From Ligula intestinalis (Eukaryota; Platyhelminthes; Cestoda; Diphyllobothriidea; Diphyllobothriidae): DNA of 64,000 nucleotides. Positions 10,747 to 20,560 of this stretch are shown one piece after another. A program made the position numbers and the translations under genes. Every line of letters begins with the position of its first letter. The stretch's first letter is position 1. The stretch is from contig JAYGXS010000008.1 in NCBI GenBank assembly GCA_036362985.1, positions 10,055,797 to 10,119,796 on the forward strand, given 5' to 3'. Below the pieces are notes generated by a model. The model was not told where the DNA came from. It was given only the letters and a program-made list of their open reading frames with translations, and searched no databases.

Positions 10747-11606
10747 TTAATTTCTTTGTACGGTGTAATCCGGTTGTGACAGTCGCTTCCTGACCGTCGT
10801 TCGGAGTATTACGGTTTGGTTCAATGTTTTCTTCTGAATTATCTTCCCGTTGAAGATTTTCAGGCCTAACTCGCCATTCTTGTTCTTCGACTGTAGTTCC
10901 GCTAGTAGTTCTCGGCGTTTCAGCCGTTCCTCCAGGAAGTAGTCCGGTTGAAAAAGAACCTCTTTATGCACTTGACGTAGGTTAATTTTTAAGACAGGAT
11001 TATCTGAACATGTTCCTTGTTTTTAAATACTATTTTTAGCGGTCTGGGTCGGGTCATTTTTGCAGTGTCTGCCGGCCTTTCCCCGATTAGAAATGACTTG
11101 AGCACTTCAAATTCTTTACCTGGCGGGAACAGATCACTCAGGACATCGTTAAAGGAAACCAAGTTCGGATCGTTCTGGTCGTTTGAGCGGTCTGAAATGG
11201 CTTCTTTTAACCCCTGTACAACTAGACAGTATTCATGATCCTCTCGGTGTCGTGTGCCCTTAGCTGAGGTTTTCGCCACCTTTTCTGCAGTGTGTCTGGA
11301 GCTCGAACTGTGTGGTGTGACTGCTTGGTCGTCAGAACTGTCTGAAGTTGCTTCTTGCAGCCCCTGAACAACTACCCTATGTTCACTTCCCTGTCAGGAG
11401 TCTTTAATTTCGGTTTTGGTCATCTTCGCTGCAGTGGGCCCGGAGCTCGAAACGGATGGTATGACTGCTCGGTCATCGGATTTGTCTGAAGTTGTCTCAC
11501 CGGTGTCTATGTTGTCCACTATGGCGGCCTGTACTTCTGGTATATGTATCCTCTGTTCTTCTTTAGGCGGTCTATGCGTATGCACTGAAGTCATCACTTT
11601 TTCCAT
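10747..11606 (-). pseudogene. CR1-like ORF1 (nucleic-acid-binding protein), broken
   Basis: This is the RNA-binding companion protein of a CR1-type element. The frame from 11606 is interrupted by a TGA near 11394, continues in the same frame to 10989, then shifts frame and ends with VLFQPDYFLEERLKRRELL and GLKIFNGKII just before the endonuclease ATG. The central part has RPLKIVFKNKEHVQIILS, which aligns with RSLKVVLAGSQEAKLILS in the element at 45.5 kb. The N-terminal half contains two imperfect copies of a unit of about 50 residues (…KMTKTEIKDS… and …KVAKTSAKGT…, each followed by VVxGLxEA and a Ser/Asp-rich stretch). Confidence 0.7.
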
Positions 11607-11756
11607 CGCAGCGATGGTCTGCTGGAGGAGTTTTTCATATTTTCCCTTTTACCTTCAAGTTTGCTATGCTTAGAGGCTAGAATATGATATCCATCGCATC
11701 GGTTCTCTGTGTGCGTCGATCGCACCCAATTAGTGAAGCTTTTTGATCGGCCGTTA

Positions 11757-11842
11757 CAGCGAGCGGCGATAGCGCAGCGGTTTACATCGCGGTCTTGTAT
11801 TTAGGCGTTTGGAGTTCGGGCCCCTCTCGCGGCAAATTTCGC
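11757..11842 (+). repeat. tRNA-like sequence, possible SINE head
   Basis: The segment has a box-A-like TAGCGCAGCGG followed about 35 bases later by a box-B-like GAGTTCGGGCC. The flanking ends (GCGGCGA and TCTCGCGGC) could form only part of an acceptor stem, so this looks like a tRNA-derived repeat rather than a working tRNA. Confidence 0.45.
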
Positions 11843-11849
11843 ATTTGAC

Positions 11850-12405
11850 TTCTATTTTGCATTATTTTCGCACGACCAGTGAAAATTCCGCAAAAAAGGA
11901 TTCAGATGTGAAGCTTTACCCTATAAACGAGACAGATAGCCTAAGTCTTCGCTTAGCTAATGTAAGAATGCGTTTCTCCTTACTTAAGACGATTGGTTTT
12001 AGGATTTAAGAAGCAGAACTATGACGGACTACTAAAGCAATGTCTAAACGTGGAAACTTTGTTCAGGGTTGGTAAGAGCAGGCGTAATAACTGAACTAGT
12101 TTAATTTCTAACTATGCAGTGAGTTACTCCAATACTGGTATCAAAGCAAATGTGATGCAATAGAATTTAGCGACTCAGTCTTTGCTCCTTCGTGTGTACT
12201 AGCGTCTGAGAATTTCACCAGCACCAGCGTTGTAGGAGTTTGGTTGGTCCGATCTCGTTTAGGACGATTTTCGACGATTGTATGCTTTGCTAGTCACAAC
12301 GTAACAGTGCGAGCAGATGGATTTAGACCCAGGTGGCGACTTAGGAGAGAAATACTGTAGTACGGTTTGTTCAGGGAACAAATTTTGTGAGTATCCGGCT
12401 TTGTT
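11850..12405. other. No gene recognised
   Basis: No motif or repeat was recognised between the tRNA-like sequence and the next CR1-like fragment. Confidence 0.35.
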
Positions 12406-12411
12406 CGTAAA

Positions 12412-13711
12412 TCAAGTGTGTTGATCTTGACACACTATCTTTTGCTCGTTGGAAACAAGTATTTTCCTCTTGAAACGCCACTGCTTAAAAATTTCGAACC
12501 GCGTGGGGGACTGCGATCCGGTTATGTGGAGTGCAGCTAAAACAGTAGCATGATCACTGGTGCCGAGGGGTGCAGAGACCCTCACACCAGATACTTTTGC
12601 GTGGCCATTTGTGAAGATCAAGTTTAGATAGGAAGCCATACCCAAAACAGCTATCCGCGTAGGCTGGGTAACACGTTGTGCGAGATGAGCTTTGTTAGTA
12701 ATTTCTAACAACGCGATCTCCATATTTGAGGCAGGGCCTTTGAGGATTAGATGTGACCACTTTATATGTGGACAGCTAAAATCACCAACAATGCAGACCT
12801 GCAACCTTCCAGCATACTTCTTGACGGTAGCCAACCAGCTGATGCCGTTAGCTTGATGACATTGATCTATTACACCCATAGTTGTAATTGCGCCAGTAGT
12901 AGTCTTGACACAGAACCAGATTTGTTCCACATGGTTGTGCGCGCGCGTTCTAACATTTATATAACTAGGGCGTCTATAGCATATATCAGGACACCCCCGT
13001 GGATCCTATCAGTACGGTCACAACGGAAGACTCGGTAAATAGTTACATTTACCTCACTATAGTTTACGGATTCAAATAGCCAGTATTCTGTCACAGAAAC
13101 AATCGCAGGGCGCTTCCGCACGATAAGTACTTGTATTTCAGCCAGTTTCTTTAGCAGACTTTGCGCATTTATTAGCCAAATGCCTACAGCTCTGTCAGTG
13201 GTCTGAACATGGATCGCCCCGTCTGGACAACCCGAAAAAATATTATTCGTCAGTTGTTTTCCCTGCGACATGACGTTGGTTCAGCTCCTCAACCGCTTTA
13301 TGCTGCTTTTTCTTTCCACATGCGACAGATCTGCCCGCATCGAAAAATTGCTGCCTTCAAGCCTCCAGCCACGGGTCAGAAGTAATTTTAGAATTTTCTC
13401 GGACTTGCAAACTACCTTCATTGGTCTACCCCGTCTGCCTTCTGCCGGTTTCACACACAATCTGTAAAGGAGTATCAGCGATACTGGGCCATCCTTGTAT
13501 CCAGCATTAATGAAATGATGGCGCTCGTTGTTTCTGAGTCATCGAAAACACGTGTTTCTACGTTGATGCCCTCTGGTTCAGGGAAATTAAAGAAACGTAG
13601 TGCCTTCTTTCGATCAGTTTGTTCATTTAAAGCTTTCGTTTTCGATGAAGCATCAGTATAAATTCCCTGCGGCTCTGCACTTTTAACCGTTAATAACTCT
13701 GTGAATTCCAA
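12412..13711 (-). mobile_element. Second CR1-like fragment: ORF1 end and APE endonuclease
   Basis: On the minus strand, a possible end of ORF1 (13711-13475) is followed by an endonuclease in two frames. 13271-12957 has IWLINAQSLLKKLAEIQVL and IVSVTEYWL; 12930-12412 has IVGDFSCPHIKW, ITNKAHLAQRVTQPTR, LNLIFTN and GTSDHATVL. The catalytic block reads GDFS where GDFN is expected, so the catalytic Asn is lost. Sequence divergence from the 10 kb and 46 kb copies shows a separate family. No RT follows, so the copy is truncated on its 3' side. Confidence 0.7.
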
Positions 13712-13719
13712 ACGATCAC

Positions 13720-14980
13720 GGCACCTGTCCTCGCAAAGCCACGTAGGTAAGTAAGCCTAAACGTTCGAGTTTTATTCAACAGCCCGAACGTTATATACCA
13801 ACATCCTAAGTAGTAGTACACAGGATGGAAAAGCATAAATCTCTATTTGTTTTCCCACTCCTGCCAAACTCTTAGAGAAGAATTATCAGAATTGGTTTTG
13901 TGCTGGAGCGTAGGGATAAACCTACCATGTGAAGGTTCGACGGTCAGAGCACCGTCAATCGTAGATCATCCACAGTATGGTGGCGCAGGGACAATTATAT
14001 TATCGTGGTTAACATTAAAGTGATAGTTAACTTGTGGTGCATGCGCTTATTTCCCTCCTCCTCCTCTTGGGCTCGTTATGATGACCGTGTCAATAAGACC
14101 GGAGTTGGAAAAAAGGTGTAGTAGGGTTTTTTGTGAGGCCGCCTGCAAATAAATCCCCGCGCACAAGGTCGAATTTCCGCCTATCTAACCAATATTATTT
14201 GTCTATTGCTCAGTAGGCATCCTTTACTGAACCAGCTGGAGGTTGTATTGGTCGATTTCATTCTCTCCTGATACTATTAACACATTAAAAATACACATTT
14301 AGCTCACTATAACTATTACAACAGGCTTTATTTAATTTCCCTTGTTCCCTTTCCTTAGTCAAGCATTCAACCCTTAGACTGTAGGCTTCTGGAGTGGTTA
14401 GAGTGTGGCAGCCCACGATCAGTGTCGTTACATTTGACTCAGGTTTTTATCGCCTACTTAGCATGGCGTATTTGCGTGAAAATATTTCCCCACATGCTTG
14501 TGTGACCCGCAGCAAAAGCGAATCATGTTGTCCGCTGCACCCTCCCTGTCAATTGCCTTTCATGCGAGTCTTGGATTTTGCTTTGCGAGAGCTCAAAGCC
14601 AATCAATATCCATCATTTCTCTGATTGGCTACAGTTAATAAAGGGTATGCCCCGGGGCCAAGTAATCTCAGCAGTGGATGCAACAGTAACCGCACTGTTG
14701 AAACTGCAGATAACACCTCCAACCTCATGTCTGAATTCGCAGCTGGGAAAATATCCATTGTCGAATTCATAGACTTCGACAGAATCCTGAATCTAAACAT
14801 GCCACCAGATTCCATGAATTTCGTTTATTTAAGCATACTTATTCGTGTTTTCATCATTCCAAACCAATGTATTCGAAATTTTTGCCAAACAGCCTAATAA
14901 TTCGAGCTGGACATTCCGATTAAAAGATAAGTTTGAATTGTCCCATTTTTAGATTTGTTATACGCCAATAATTCCCGAAA
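13720..14980. other. No gene recognised
   Basis: Short unrelated frames only. A small inverted repeat, AACGTTCG…CGAACGTT (about 13763-13793), could form a hairpin. I see no other structure. Confidence 0.35.
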
Positions 14981-14982
14981 AT

Positions 14983-15618
14983 TTGGTCTTTTCGCATACT
15001 TTTAATTCAACAAATTCCTTTCTCTCACAATGGTGTTCTTCAATTGATGCAACGAATAATTACGACCCATGGGCTACGAAGATGGTCAAGAAGCTTGGTC
15101 ATCTGCCTTATGAAGACAGACTGGCCAAACTTGATCTTTTCCCTCTCAATTATAGGCAACTCCACGGGGACCTCATACAAACCTACCGTATTGTTAGAGG
15201 CCAAGACTGTGCCCTAGAATTTGATGATTTCTTTGAATTGGCTCGGACTGACCATCTGCGAGGTCATCCTTTTAAACTTCAGAGGAAACCGGCCCGTATC
15301 GACGTTCGACGAAACGCCTTCTCTCAGAGGGTCATTGGAGCGTGGAACGGACTCCCGGAAGATGTCGGCCTCTCAGATACTGTTGACATTTTTAAACACA
15401 AACTTGACTCTCATTTGCTGAGGAACTGTGGCAGATATAATGAACGAAGTGTCAGTAGCAGCACCTTACAACTGGCTCACACTTATCGCTGATGTTAAGC
15501 CTACATTTGTATCATGTACTATTGTTACGGTGGACCTATTATGTGATTTTGGTTATGAATAGGGAGCTCCAGGGCGAAAGCCTTCTTCCCTTAATGAAGT
15601 GACTTAAAGTGACTATGT
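14983..15618 (+). mobile_element. 5'-truncated CR1-like element: C-terminal domain plus 3' UTR
   Basis: The frame 14983-15492 holds the CR1 C-terminal domain. It shows ATKMVKKLGHLPYEDRLAK, LDLFPLNYRQLHGDLIQTYR and FDDFFELARTDHLRGHPFKL, then VRRNAFSQRVIGAWNGLPED. The first 25 or so residues do not belong to it. The stop is followed by about 130 bp of 3' UTR that is nearly the same as the sequence at about 18307-18470, so this 3' end belongs to a definable family. Similarity to the second copy ends near 15618. Confidence 0.78.
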
Positions 15619-15619
15619 A

Positions 15620-16925
15620 ATTGGTAGAATATATGGGGCTTGTTTACTCTGCCTGCCTTTGCCGTCCGAGCGATTTTCAACAACAAAAGGTTTACATAAG
15701 TCAGAAGACCGATAAGATTGGACACTGTGTACTGTAAGGAAGAGATTACGGTTGCAGCTGTCCCAATGTCCTCACGATGCCCGCCACGCTTGATCTAGGG
15801 GCTGATCCAGTGTCTCCTGCCCTTTGGCGTTCCTACGGCCTCCACCGCTAACCTTATTTTATTTAGTCCCGCACGCACGTGCATCCAAATAAGCACGCCT
15901 GCCTAAGGACCACTTGAAAACCACCCCACGGCCGATTCAGAAAAGACCTCTACAGGCGACGTCCCCTCGAGCAAATTGCAACACACCCATAGTAAACCAC
16001 TTGAACCTGCTCCGCGATCTTACTCAAGCAGCTGCCACCACGGTCTCATTCTCTCTCCGGTTGGGCTGGACGCAGTCAACACTAGCCCTGACTTTGCCAG
16101 TGGCCACTGCCGCCTGAGACAGCAATAGGGAATTCTGTTTACAATAAATACCTCTCACAGGTGCTTTCTGCCTTTTAACTTCAAACCTGGAATTTCAGCC
16201 TGATGATTGCAGTGATCTAGGCACAACTACTACTTAGACCGCCGCATTACAAAGGGCTCTGTATAAACAAACTGCTTGCAGTACAATGCCTTGTCATGTG
16301 TTGCCTCAGCCAATCAGGAAAATGTGTACTTTGATGGACGAGCCCTTGTGGGGCTAAGCACCGAGGTGCGCGGCGTTGACCTGACCGAGAAGTGATAGCG
16401 TGGGTGTGTAAGGCCTCGCAGGCAAATGCACGATGCGTCAACGTGTGGTGGACAGCCAAGTGCGGCTCCAAAACTTGGCAGCAGAGAAGATGTGTCAGCG
16501 CGGCCGGGCTAACATGGAATGGTAGACCTTATCCAATGCTATACTTGATTGTTCTTGTGCATATGATATCAGTTAACAAAGCTACAGTTATGCATGAAAG
16601 CGAATCTGGTTTCGTTTTAACAATTAATTAATTTTAATTGAATGTTTAGTCACTATGACGTCTTTACCGTGGGAATACGTCATTAGACAGGCATACTTCC
16701 TTTCTCATCCTCCTAGCAGTCGTCTCTATACCATCAAAACCTCCCTCAAGCATGTCCATGGAAAGAACTTCGGGAGAAATAGTAGTCTGGCGAGAAGTGT
16801 GCAGATGATCATGACCTGAAGTCGATTAAACAAAAGTCATTATGTGTCAGTTTCTGTTAACGTCCCTAGAAAAAATGTAAGCGGACAGAAATAAGAGAAG
16901 TCACCCCAGTTCTTACAAATAAAGC
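15620..16925. other. No gene recognised
   Basis: Moderately GC-rich between about 15770 and 16500. No domain, RNA gene or repeat family was recognised. Confidence 0.35.
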
Positions 16926-16929
16926 AATT

Positions 16930-17453
16930 ATGGTGTTTCTTAATTTTGCCATGGATGTCCACTCTTCTTTTATCCCAAAATTATACGGGATTTCGGGTAC
17001 AGGTTCTAAAAAAATTGTGTTCAGACAGAGCTCATTACCCTACGAAACACGTTTATCTAATCTTCACCTATTTCCTTTAACTTACAGGCAGCTACCTGAT
17101 GACATGATACAAACATTTCGTATCATGCGCGTTCAGGACAATTGTCTTCTACCTGGCGATCTCTTCAAGCAAGCAACAACTATGAACTTGAGAGGTCATC
17201 TATTAAAACTACATGTAACTGGGGCCAGGCTGAACACACGAAAATTCTCGTTTGTAACAGAGCGGTCGAAGCTTGGAATACCCTGCCTCTTGTCGTTTCT
17301 ATGTCCACTTCCGTCGAAATCTCTGAGATGAAACTAGATCCCTATAGCAATGCCCATTCTAACACCAGCCCACATCTGTCATCTCACTACAGGATTAAAC
17401 ATATCTTGTTCTTTCAGTATTACTTGCTACTTTTTAGTAACGTTTATTTATGA
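16930..17453 (+). mobile_element. CR1-like C-terminal domain fragment, frameshifted
   Basis: Two overlapping frames together carry the CR1 C-terminal domain: LPYETRLSNLHLFPLTYRQL, DDMIQTFRIMRVQDN and LRGHLLKLHVTGARLNTRKF in the first, then AVEAWNTLPLVVSMSTSVE in the second. The break is near 17250. This family is close to the elements at 8.4 kb and 48.5 kb (shared GARLNxRKF). Confidence 0.72.
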
Positions 17454-17502
17454 GAACAATTTCTGCGTCAAATTCATTGATTTTACATGCATCTCTCTTT
17501 GA

Positions 17503-17800
17503 TCAACTCCCAAGGGATTGTTGACAATCGTGGGGGTTCGCCAATTTCATAAATTTGTAGGCAGACGCGGCAATCAGCAAGGGCGTATGATGGTGGCATC
17601 GCCGGCGCCTAAGTGTTGACCTCATGACCTCTACGACCCACTTCTCGATTTCACCATAAGTATTCTGATGATGTTCGTGACGGGCTCGCTGTCCTGCCTC
17701 ACACATACTTATTAGCATAACGCTCCCATCTCGTGCTAGTTTTCCTTCCGCGAGTGACTGATTTTTTTCCTTAAAATTAATCAAATCGCATTCAGTTTAT
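17503..17800 (-). repeat. Dispersed repeat family X, copy 2
   Basis: The minus-strand sequence aligns by eye with 49050-48840. Both start with a short frame reading xxFKEKN, and both share a GGGCxTAyGATGG-type block (about 17580 here, 48845 there). It is diverged from the other two copies. Confidence 0.5.
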
Positions 17801-17942
17801 TTCAGTTTAGTTGGTGAGTGTAATAGGCAATGCCTTTTTAAAACCCTATTGATTATATGCTGGTGCGTCACACACATGTACATACACATATAAAAATTAT
17901 CACTACAAACATACTATTGGCAAACAGTGAGATGCATTGTTC

Positions 17943-18300
17943 TTACAAATAAGACTGGTAGTTAGAGCTCAGACTTCGAGGGACAGGAGGGGATGCATGT
18001 AACAAGCGTTGTTTGGACAACCGAAAGGGAGTGGCCTCTACGACTGACTGCCGGAGGTCGTTCCAATGTTGTATGGCCCATTGCGTGAAGAATTCAGAGC
18101 GGAAGTTGAGGTTGAACATCTTCGTGTGCACCTTCATTGTGTGCCCACGGAAATGGGGCGAGATGAAACATGTTCTCAAAGCACAATCCTTTCGCAAGAC
18201 CATCTATAATCTTGTAAACTAAAATAAGATCACCTATATTTTGCCTGTAATACAGAGGGAATAAATTTAGACATGCCAGTCTGTCTATATTTGTTCCTTC
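17943..18300 (-). mobile_element. CR1-like C-terminal domain fragment on the minus strand
   Basis: Two minus-strand frames carry a diverged CR1 C-terminal domain: RLACLNLFPLYYRQNIGDLI with VYKIIDG, then HFRGHTMKVHTKMFNLNFRS and EFFTQWAIQHWNDLRQSVVE. The fragment breaks off near 18300, where an unrelated 3' UTR in the opposite orientation begins. Confidence 0.65.
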
Positions 18301-18304
18301 TGCA

Positions 18305-18565
18305 TTACAGGCAACTGGCTCACACTTATCGCTGATGTTAAGCCTACATTTGTACATTTGTATTATGTACTATTGTTACGGTGGACCTATTATGCGATTT
18401 TGGTTATGAATAGGGAGCTCAAGAGCGAAAGCCTTCTTCCCTTAATAAAGTGACTTAAAGTGACTTATCTTAGTTTATAAGATAATAATTTGTATATTTA
18501 AGGCCCAAGGGGCCCTGTCGTTACAAACTTAGTGTTATCGTGAAAATAAAAATAATAATGATAAG
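18305..18565 (+). repeat. Solo 3' UTR of a CR1-like element
   Basis: From GGCAACTGGCTCACAC (about 18307) to about 18470 the sequence repeats that following the CR1 fragment at 15468-15618, with a few differences. It runs on to a tail with AATAAAAATAATAATG near 18546-18561. No coding sequence precedes it, so it is a severely 5'-truncated insertion, apparently into the minus-strand CR1 fragment on its left. Confidence 0.65.
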
Positions 18566-18646
18566 CAGTGAACTCTTATAAAATAATTGTCATTGGCAAT
18601 AAAAAAAAACTCCTAGATCGGTGGATGAGTTCAGCTGGCCACCGAG

Positions 18647-18746
18647 NNNNNNNNNNNNNNNNNNNNNNNNNNNNNNNNNNNNNNNNNNNNNNNNNNNNNN
18701 NNNNNNNNNNNNNNNNNNNNNNNNNNNNNNNNNNNNNNNNNNNNNN
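18647..18746. other. Assembly gap, 100 N
   Basis: Exactly 100 undetermined bases, a conventional placeholder for a scaffold gap of unknown size. Any frame crossing it is an artefact. Confidence 0.99.
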
Positions 18747-18749
18747 ATA

Positions 18750-19180
18750 TTATTCGAGGGTCGATAAAAAAAACAGAAGAGAGGGAAGAAAAAAGAACTT
18801 AAAAGTTCTTGTTGTTAACATTAATATTTTCTTATAGCATGATGCGCACAAAAAGTAAGTTTTACTCTATTCCTCAAAATGGCATCAAAATTCTTCAGAC
18901 ATTCAGAAGTGTCCAAACTTGCTCCTTCAACACGAAAAATATCCAGTTAAGAAAAGGCCTTCTGGGTTTGTAATTAATGAGCTAAAGAAAAATAGCAACA
19001 CGTGATGCATACTGAATGGCAAGTTTCGATCCCAACATTTTATGAGTTACTTCATCTGCTGCACGCTGTCAGCTGACTAGCTTAGATCAATAGTATTACG
19101 TGTGAACGCAAAATAACCAGCTTTAGTGAGCAGAAAATAAATACCGATTAATCTAAAATGCATTATATGAGGGCTCGGCA
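18750..19180. other. No gene recognised
   Basis: AT-rich flank of the gap. No feature was seen. Confidence 0.35.
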
Positions 19181-19405
19181 CATTTTAATAATTAAGTTGA
19201 CCAAATTTTAAATCATCTTCGTGGTCTTGATGAGAATCGAACCCATGCTAATCAAAAGAAGTCTTAAGTACAGTCAACGTTCTAACAACTAACCTACGAA
19301 GGCCACCAAAAGCCTCAGGTTCAGTTAGCCGGCCAGCCTACAGCACCTGTGGAATCCTTCATTGCAGATACAGTAAGCTGACTACCAGGCAGGACTTCCT
19401 AAGTA
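19180..19405 (-). repeat. tRNA-derived SINE-like repeat, copy A
   Basis: On the minus strand, TTCGTAGGTTAGTTGTTAG (box-A-like, near 19301) and GGTTCGATTCTC (box-B-like, near 19243) are spaced as in a tRNA. Both flanks also match copy B at 20.4 kb: a leader with CCAGCCTAC and TGGAATyCwTCAT on one side and a block like TTGGTCAAyTT on the other. Homology beyond the tRNA part argues for a repeat family rather than a tRNA gene. The part at 19375-19400 is also shared with 23067-23100. Confidence 0.6.
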
Positions 19406-19679
19406 ATCATCTAGGACCCACCAGAATAACTACAAGACTCACTTCATTATAAGGTTACTTGATCACCTGATCCTGGGCGCTATACTCTAGCGATCGAAAA
19501 CACGAGGAGGAAAGTTGGGCAATACAGTTTCTCTAAGGAATATAAAATATGTTCTTGTTTAATTTTAGTCGGCAACGAACAGGTAGTTCAAAGTTCGCGC
19601 GTCCAGCACGGATATAATAAGAGGCAGACGGCAGGACTGGCTAACTGAAAACCACCAGATGCAGCACCTACAATACTTA

Positions 19680-19770
19680 AAACCTGACATTGAGAGGGGT
19701 TGCGAAACGTCAGTTAAAATATTATTTTGTCCACCAACCCGCCCCCTCCTCTTCTTCTTCCTCTTCCCTC
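19680..19770 (+). repeat. Penelope-like element 3' remnant
   Basis: GCGAAACGTCAG (19702-19713), an A/T-rich spacer with TTTTGTCC and then the pyrimidine run CCCCCTCCTCTTCTTCTTCC parallel the 3' end of the PLE at 43671-43735. No coding sequence was found upstream. It includes a possible degenerate hammerhead motif (CTGACA…GCGAAACGTC). Confidence 0.5.
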
Positions 19771-20389
19771 GGAGAGGATGAACGGGAGGATAAACTGTGC
19801 TTCTACTCTGGCCTTCCTATAACAATTTGCCTTTGTAAGGGACAGGCCTGCAGATCGTTGTGACAAGCATTTACTCTTTTACTATTAACATCACCCAGTT
19901 TACTCGAGAAATCGCTTTACGATCAGTCCTCTGTTGGTTAATCTTGCATCCACCTAAAACTGCATGGTACGATGGACATATAGACAGCAGCCTGTTGATA
20001 AAATATATCTGCACATGCTGATCGATGGTTGTACAATTAAATGTGACCTCCCGGTAAAAATTCTAAAAAAATTACATGTGGCAGCGGTAGTTTTTTTAAG
20101 GTCAATTATAAAACACTTTTAGGACGTACACGCGTATATGTTAATAAACATGGATTTATTGTTAGATTACAAGAATAGATTCTGACAAGTTCGTTATATT
20201 TTACCGCGGCATAAAACGTCACTTAAGTAATTTTTGTATGAACAGCATAAGTGATTTCATAATGTATAAAAATGAATGCATTTAAACAAAAGATCCTTCT
20301 CGTAGTCACCTTTCATTAATTTATAGTTGATTTCACCAAAATTTTATCTAGGTCTCCTTCGTCATTGCCCTCTGTCTGCATTTTTCGGG

Positions 20390-20560
20390 AACAATTGACC
20401 AAGTTGTGTAAAAAATTGTGGTCATTGTGTAATTCGAACCGACATCAGCAGGAGGAAGGATTTCCTGCAACCAATTCCTCTACCACTTGAGCTACGAAGG
20501 CACGCCGAAAGCCCATTTATCCTCCCAGCCTACGGCCAGCACGAATGGAATTCATCATAC
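20390..20560 (-). repeat. tRNA-derived SINE-like repeat, copy B
   Basis: The minus strand reads GCCTTCGTAGCTCAAGTGG (good box A, near 20500) and GGTTCGAATTAC (box B, near 20438). The tRNA-like part spans about 20424-20502, with the same leader and trailing blocks as copy A. The acceptor stem does not close, so a functional tRNA is unlikely. Confidence 0.62.

Larger units (their letters stand above)
8311..11690 (-). mobile_element. CR1-like non-LTR retrotransposon with ATT tail
   Basis: Minus-strand order is ORF1 (11606-10747), APE endonuclease (10741-10031), RT (about 9870-9190) and the C-terminal CR1 domain (9026-8441). The 3' untranslated region ends in an ATT microsatellite at 8312-8325, which marks the 3' end. 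The proteins match, domain for domain, the plus-strand element at 44.7-48.7 kb, with roughly two thirds or more identical residues in the endonuclease by eye. The copy is dead: it has a stop in ORF1, frameshifts, altered catalytic residues in endonuclease and RT, and a foreign segment at about 9875-10034 replacing the linker between endonuclease and RT. Confidence 0.82.

Noticed and set aside
18568..18837. Open frame crossing the N gap
   Set aside because: It exists only because undetermined bases are translated as X.
19222..19305. Functional tRNA gene on the minus strand
   Set aside because: The tRNA-like part has a poor acceptor stem, and the homology with 20.4 kb extends well beyond it, so a repeat is more likely.
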